From contig JAATGM010000059.1 in assembly GCA_015654675.1 (NCBI GenBank), positions 62,001-126,000 of the forward strand: DNA of 64,000 bases, given 5' to 3'. The notes below the pieces were generated by a model. The model saw only the letters and a program-made list of their open reading frames with translations, had not been told where the DNA came from and made no database searches. Below, piece after piece: positions 62,685 to 64,000 of this stretch. A program made the position numbers and the translations under genes. The DNA comes from Planctomycetota bacterium. GTDB lineage: Bacteria > Planctomycetota > Phycisphaerae > UBA1845 > UTPLA1. Each line of letters opens with the position of its first letter. The stretch's first letter is position 1.

Positions 62685-63638
62685 GTGCCGATTACCGCTG
62701 CCCTGCTTCTGCCGCTCGTGTTCGCCGCCCCACCCGAGCGCATTACGCGTACTGCCCAGCGCGTCGTCGACCTCATCAACTCCGCCGACGACACCGCCGT
62801 TCAGGAAATGTTCTCACCCGAGATGAAAAAGGCGATCCCGCCGGCCAAGTCCGGCCCGTTCCTCAAACAAATCCGTGGCTTCGGAAAAATCGAAGCCATC
62901 GCCCCCATGCGGGTCGAGGACGATCACGGCACGTTTCGCCTCATCACCCCGCGCGGCCCGCTCCTGCTCGATCTGGCTCTCAACGCGAAAGGACAAATCA
63001 GCGGGCTGCTCATCAAGCCCGCCGGCCCCGAACTCCAAGCCCAGGAACGAAACACCACCACCCTCAAGCTCCCGTTCAAGAACGAATGGCTCGTCGTCTG
63101 GGGCGGTCCCGACAAAGAGCAAAACCAGCACCACGATCAGCCCAACCAGCGCTTCGCCCTCGACCTCGTGATGGTCGGACCCGACGATAAATCATTCGGC
63201 GACGATGGCGCCGAAAACGCCGACTACTACTGCTACGGCCGCGAAATCTACGCGCCTGCCTCCGGCGAAGTCGTCATGGTCGTCGAGGGTGTACCCGACA
63301 ACACCCCGGGCTCGATGAACCCCTATTCCGCCATGGGCAACTGCGTCATGATCCGACACGCCCCAAATGAATACAGCGTTATGGCCCACTTCCAGCCAGG
63401 CACGATCAAAGTGAAGAAGGGCCAAAAAGTGAAGACCGGCGACTTCATCGGGAAATGCGGTAACAGCGGCAATTCAAGTGAACCCCACCTGCACTACCAC
63501 CTGCAAAATACGGAAGTCGTCCAGGATGGGCTTGGGATCGCCCCCTACTTCGACTATGTCCACATCCGCCACGGCGCAAAAATTTTCCAAAAGAGGGACT
63601 ACACGCCCGTCAAGGGCGACAAGATCGCGCCAATCTAA
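62685..63638 (+). CDS. Secreted M23 peptidase
   Basis: A 317-residue protein starting at GTG 62685 after AAAGGAGC. It has a short signal peptide (A-A-L-L-L-P-L-V-F-A), an N-terminal accessory domain and a C-terminal LytM fold. Zinc-site motifs include Q-H-H-D-x-P-N-Q-R-F-A-L-D and H268-L-H270-Y-H272. The glycine-rich Y-S-A-M-G-N-C-V-M-I-R-H and G-N-S-G-N-S-S-E-P loops fit. It probably trims cell-wall peptides. Confidence 0.88.
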   Translation: MPITAALLLPLVFAAPPERITRTAQRVVDLINSADDTAVQEMFSPEMKKAIPPAKSGPFLKQIRGFGKIEAIAPMRVEDDHGTFRLITPRGPLLLDLALNAKGQISGLLIKPAGPELQAQERNTTTLKLPFKNEWLVVWGGPDKEQNQHHDQPNQRFALDLVMVGPDDKSFGDDGAENADYYCYGREIYAPASGEVVMVVEGVPDNTPGSMNPYSAMGNCVMIRHAPNEYSVMAHFQPGTIKVKKGQKVKTGDFIGKCGNSGNSSEPHLHYHLQNTEVVQDGLGIAPYFDYVHIRHGAKIFQKRDYTPVKGDKIAPI

Positions 63639-63652
63639 ATAGCGAGAAAAAT

Positions 63653-64000
63653 CTATCCCCGCAGCTTCACGCACACCTGAGCCACGCGCGCCCCGATCCC
63701 CTCGACCGCCGCCTGCTGCTTAGCATCCTTAAGCTTTCCACCCTCGTCAAACGCCTCGTGCGCCTTCGTAACCGCAACTTGATCCGGCAGCACAATCACT
63801 TTGATGTTGCCCAGGATGGATCGCACCGTCACGAGCCCGCGCAGCCCTCCCAGCGCTCCGGGCGACGCCGCCATCAATCCCGCCACCTTTCCGTCAAAGC
63901 ACTCCAGCGATTTCTCACCCTGTACCGGGCGCGACGCCCAATCGATCGCATTCTTCAAAGCCGCCGAAATCGAGCTGTTGTATTCCGGTGACGAAATCAG
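63653..64000 (-). CDS. NADPH-dependent FMN reductase, C-terminal part
   Basis: A partial gene. The frame stays open to the right edge. The visible residues (S-P-E-Y-N-S-S-I-S, A-L-K-N-A-I-D-W-A-S-R-P, G-L-M-A-A-S-P-G-A-L-G-G and A-F-D-E-G-G-K-L) match flavodoxin-like FMN reductases of the chromate- or azo-reductase type. The N-terminal FMN loop is outside the window. It is convergent with the M23 gene. Confidence 0.85.
   Translation of the reverse strand: MISSPEYNSSISAALKNAIDWASRPVQGEKSLECFDGKVAGLMAASPGALGGLRGLVTVRSILGNIKVIVLPDQVAVTKAHEAFDEGGKLKDAKQQAAVEGIGARVAQVCVKLRG

Overview
The window joins two different kinds of DNA. Positions 1 to about 29,787 look like the distal part of an integrated phage or phage-derived island. 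Position 29,870 to the right edge looks like ordinary chromosome of a GC-rich bacterium, most likely a planctomycete (Phycisphaerae-like). The taxonomic clues are a short zinc ribbon of the form CPNCNYDLTG, secreted proteins ending in dockerin-like EF-hand repeats (GDLNGDGFVNGDD), FG-GAP lipoproteins, Ig-containing metalloproteases and tRNA genes without an encoded CCA. This placement is inference. No rRNA or other phylogenetic marker was compared.

The junction is visible. Positions 29,747-29,787 hold the 3' part of a tRNA-Pro(GGG) gene, from the anticodon loop to the discriminator base, with no 5' half. That is the scar left by an integrase that uses a tRNA gene. The intact tRNA and probably the integrase should lie left of the window.

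Island, 0-14.3 kb: a late, structural-type phage operon on the + strand. It includes a large kelch-repeat protein, a virion-morphogenesis protein, a DUF1320 (gp36-like) protein, several adhesin- or fibre-like proteins, two small membrane proteins, a lipoprotein candidate, a beta-helix protein and a BNR (sialidase-like) protein. Genes are tightly packed, many with 1-4 base overlaps. Terminase, portal, capsid, tape-measure, endolysin and integrase genes were not found here.

Island, 14.3-18.8 kb: the most unusual block. A single 584-residue protein fuses a ParB-like domain, an ABC-type ATPase and a GNAT acyltransferase that resembles the Mom type. It is followed, after an accessory gap with palindromic operators, by an amidoligase, an unknown 144-residue protein, a class II glutamine amidotransferase and a small ribbon-helix-helix-like protein. 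The suggested role is enzymatic modification of phage DNA or of a protein or metabolite, using glutamine-derived ammonia and an acyl donor.

Island, 18.8-29.4 kb: cargo genes on both strands. These include zinc ribbons, an ASCH-domain protein, a four-gene minus-strand chain that starts with a possible HEPN protein and ends with an HNH nuclease, a 1,098-residue type IIG restriction-modification enzyme, several membrane proteins, and a two-gene unit beside the attachment scar. Several are good candidates for anti-phage defence.

Chromosome, 29.9-64 kb: lexA with a long structured leader, a DSP-like phosphatase and a LOG-family protein, a double-domain M16 peptidase, mnmG, an FG-GAP lipoprotein, a TIGR03960-like radical SAM protein, a GlpT-type MFS transporter, comM, a lipoprotein hydrolase, a HAD phosphatase, a SIMPL protein, tRNA-Ala, an HNH protein, a BNR-domain protein, a MEMO-family protein, ptsN, gap, tRNA-Gln, a secreted M12B-like metalloprotease, a carboxymuconolactone-decarboxylase-like protein, ygfZ, a multi-membrane-span TPR protein, an M23 peptidase and the end of an FMN-reductase gene.
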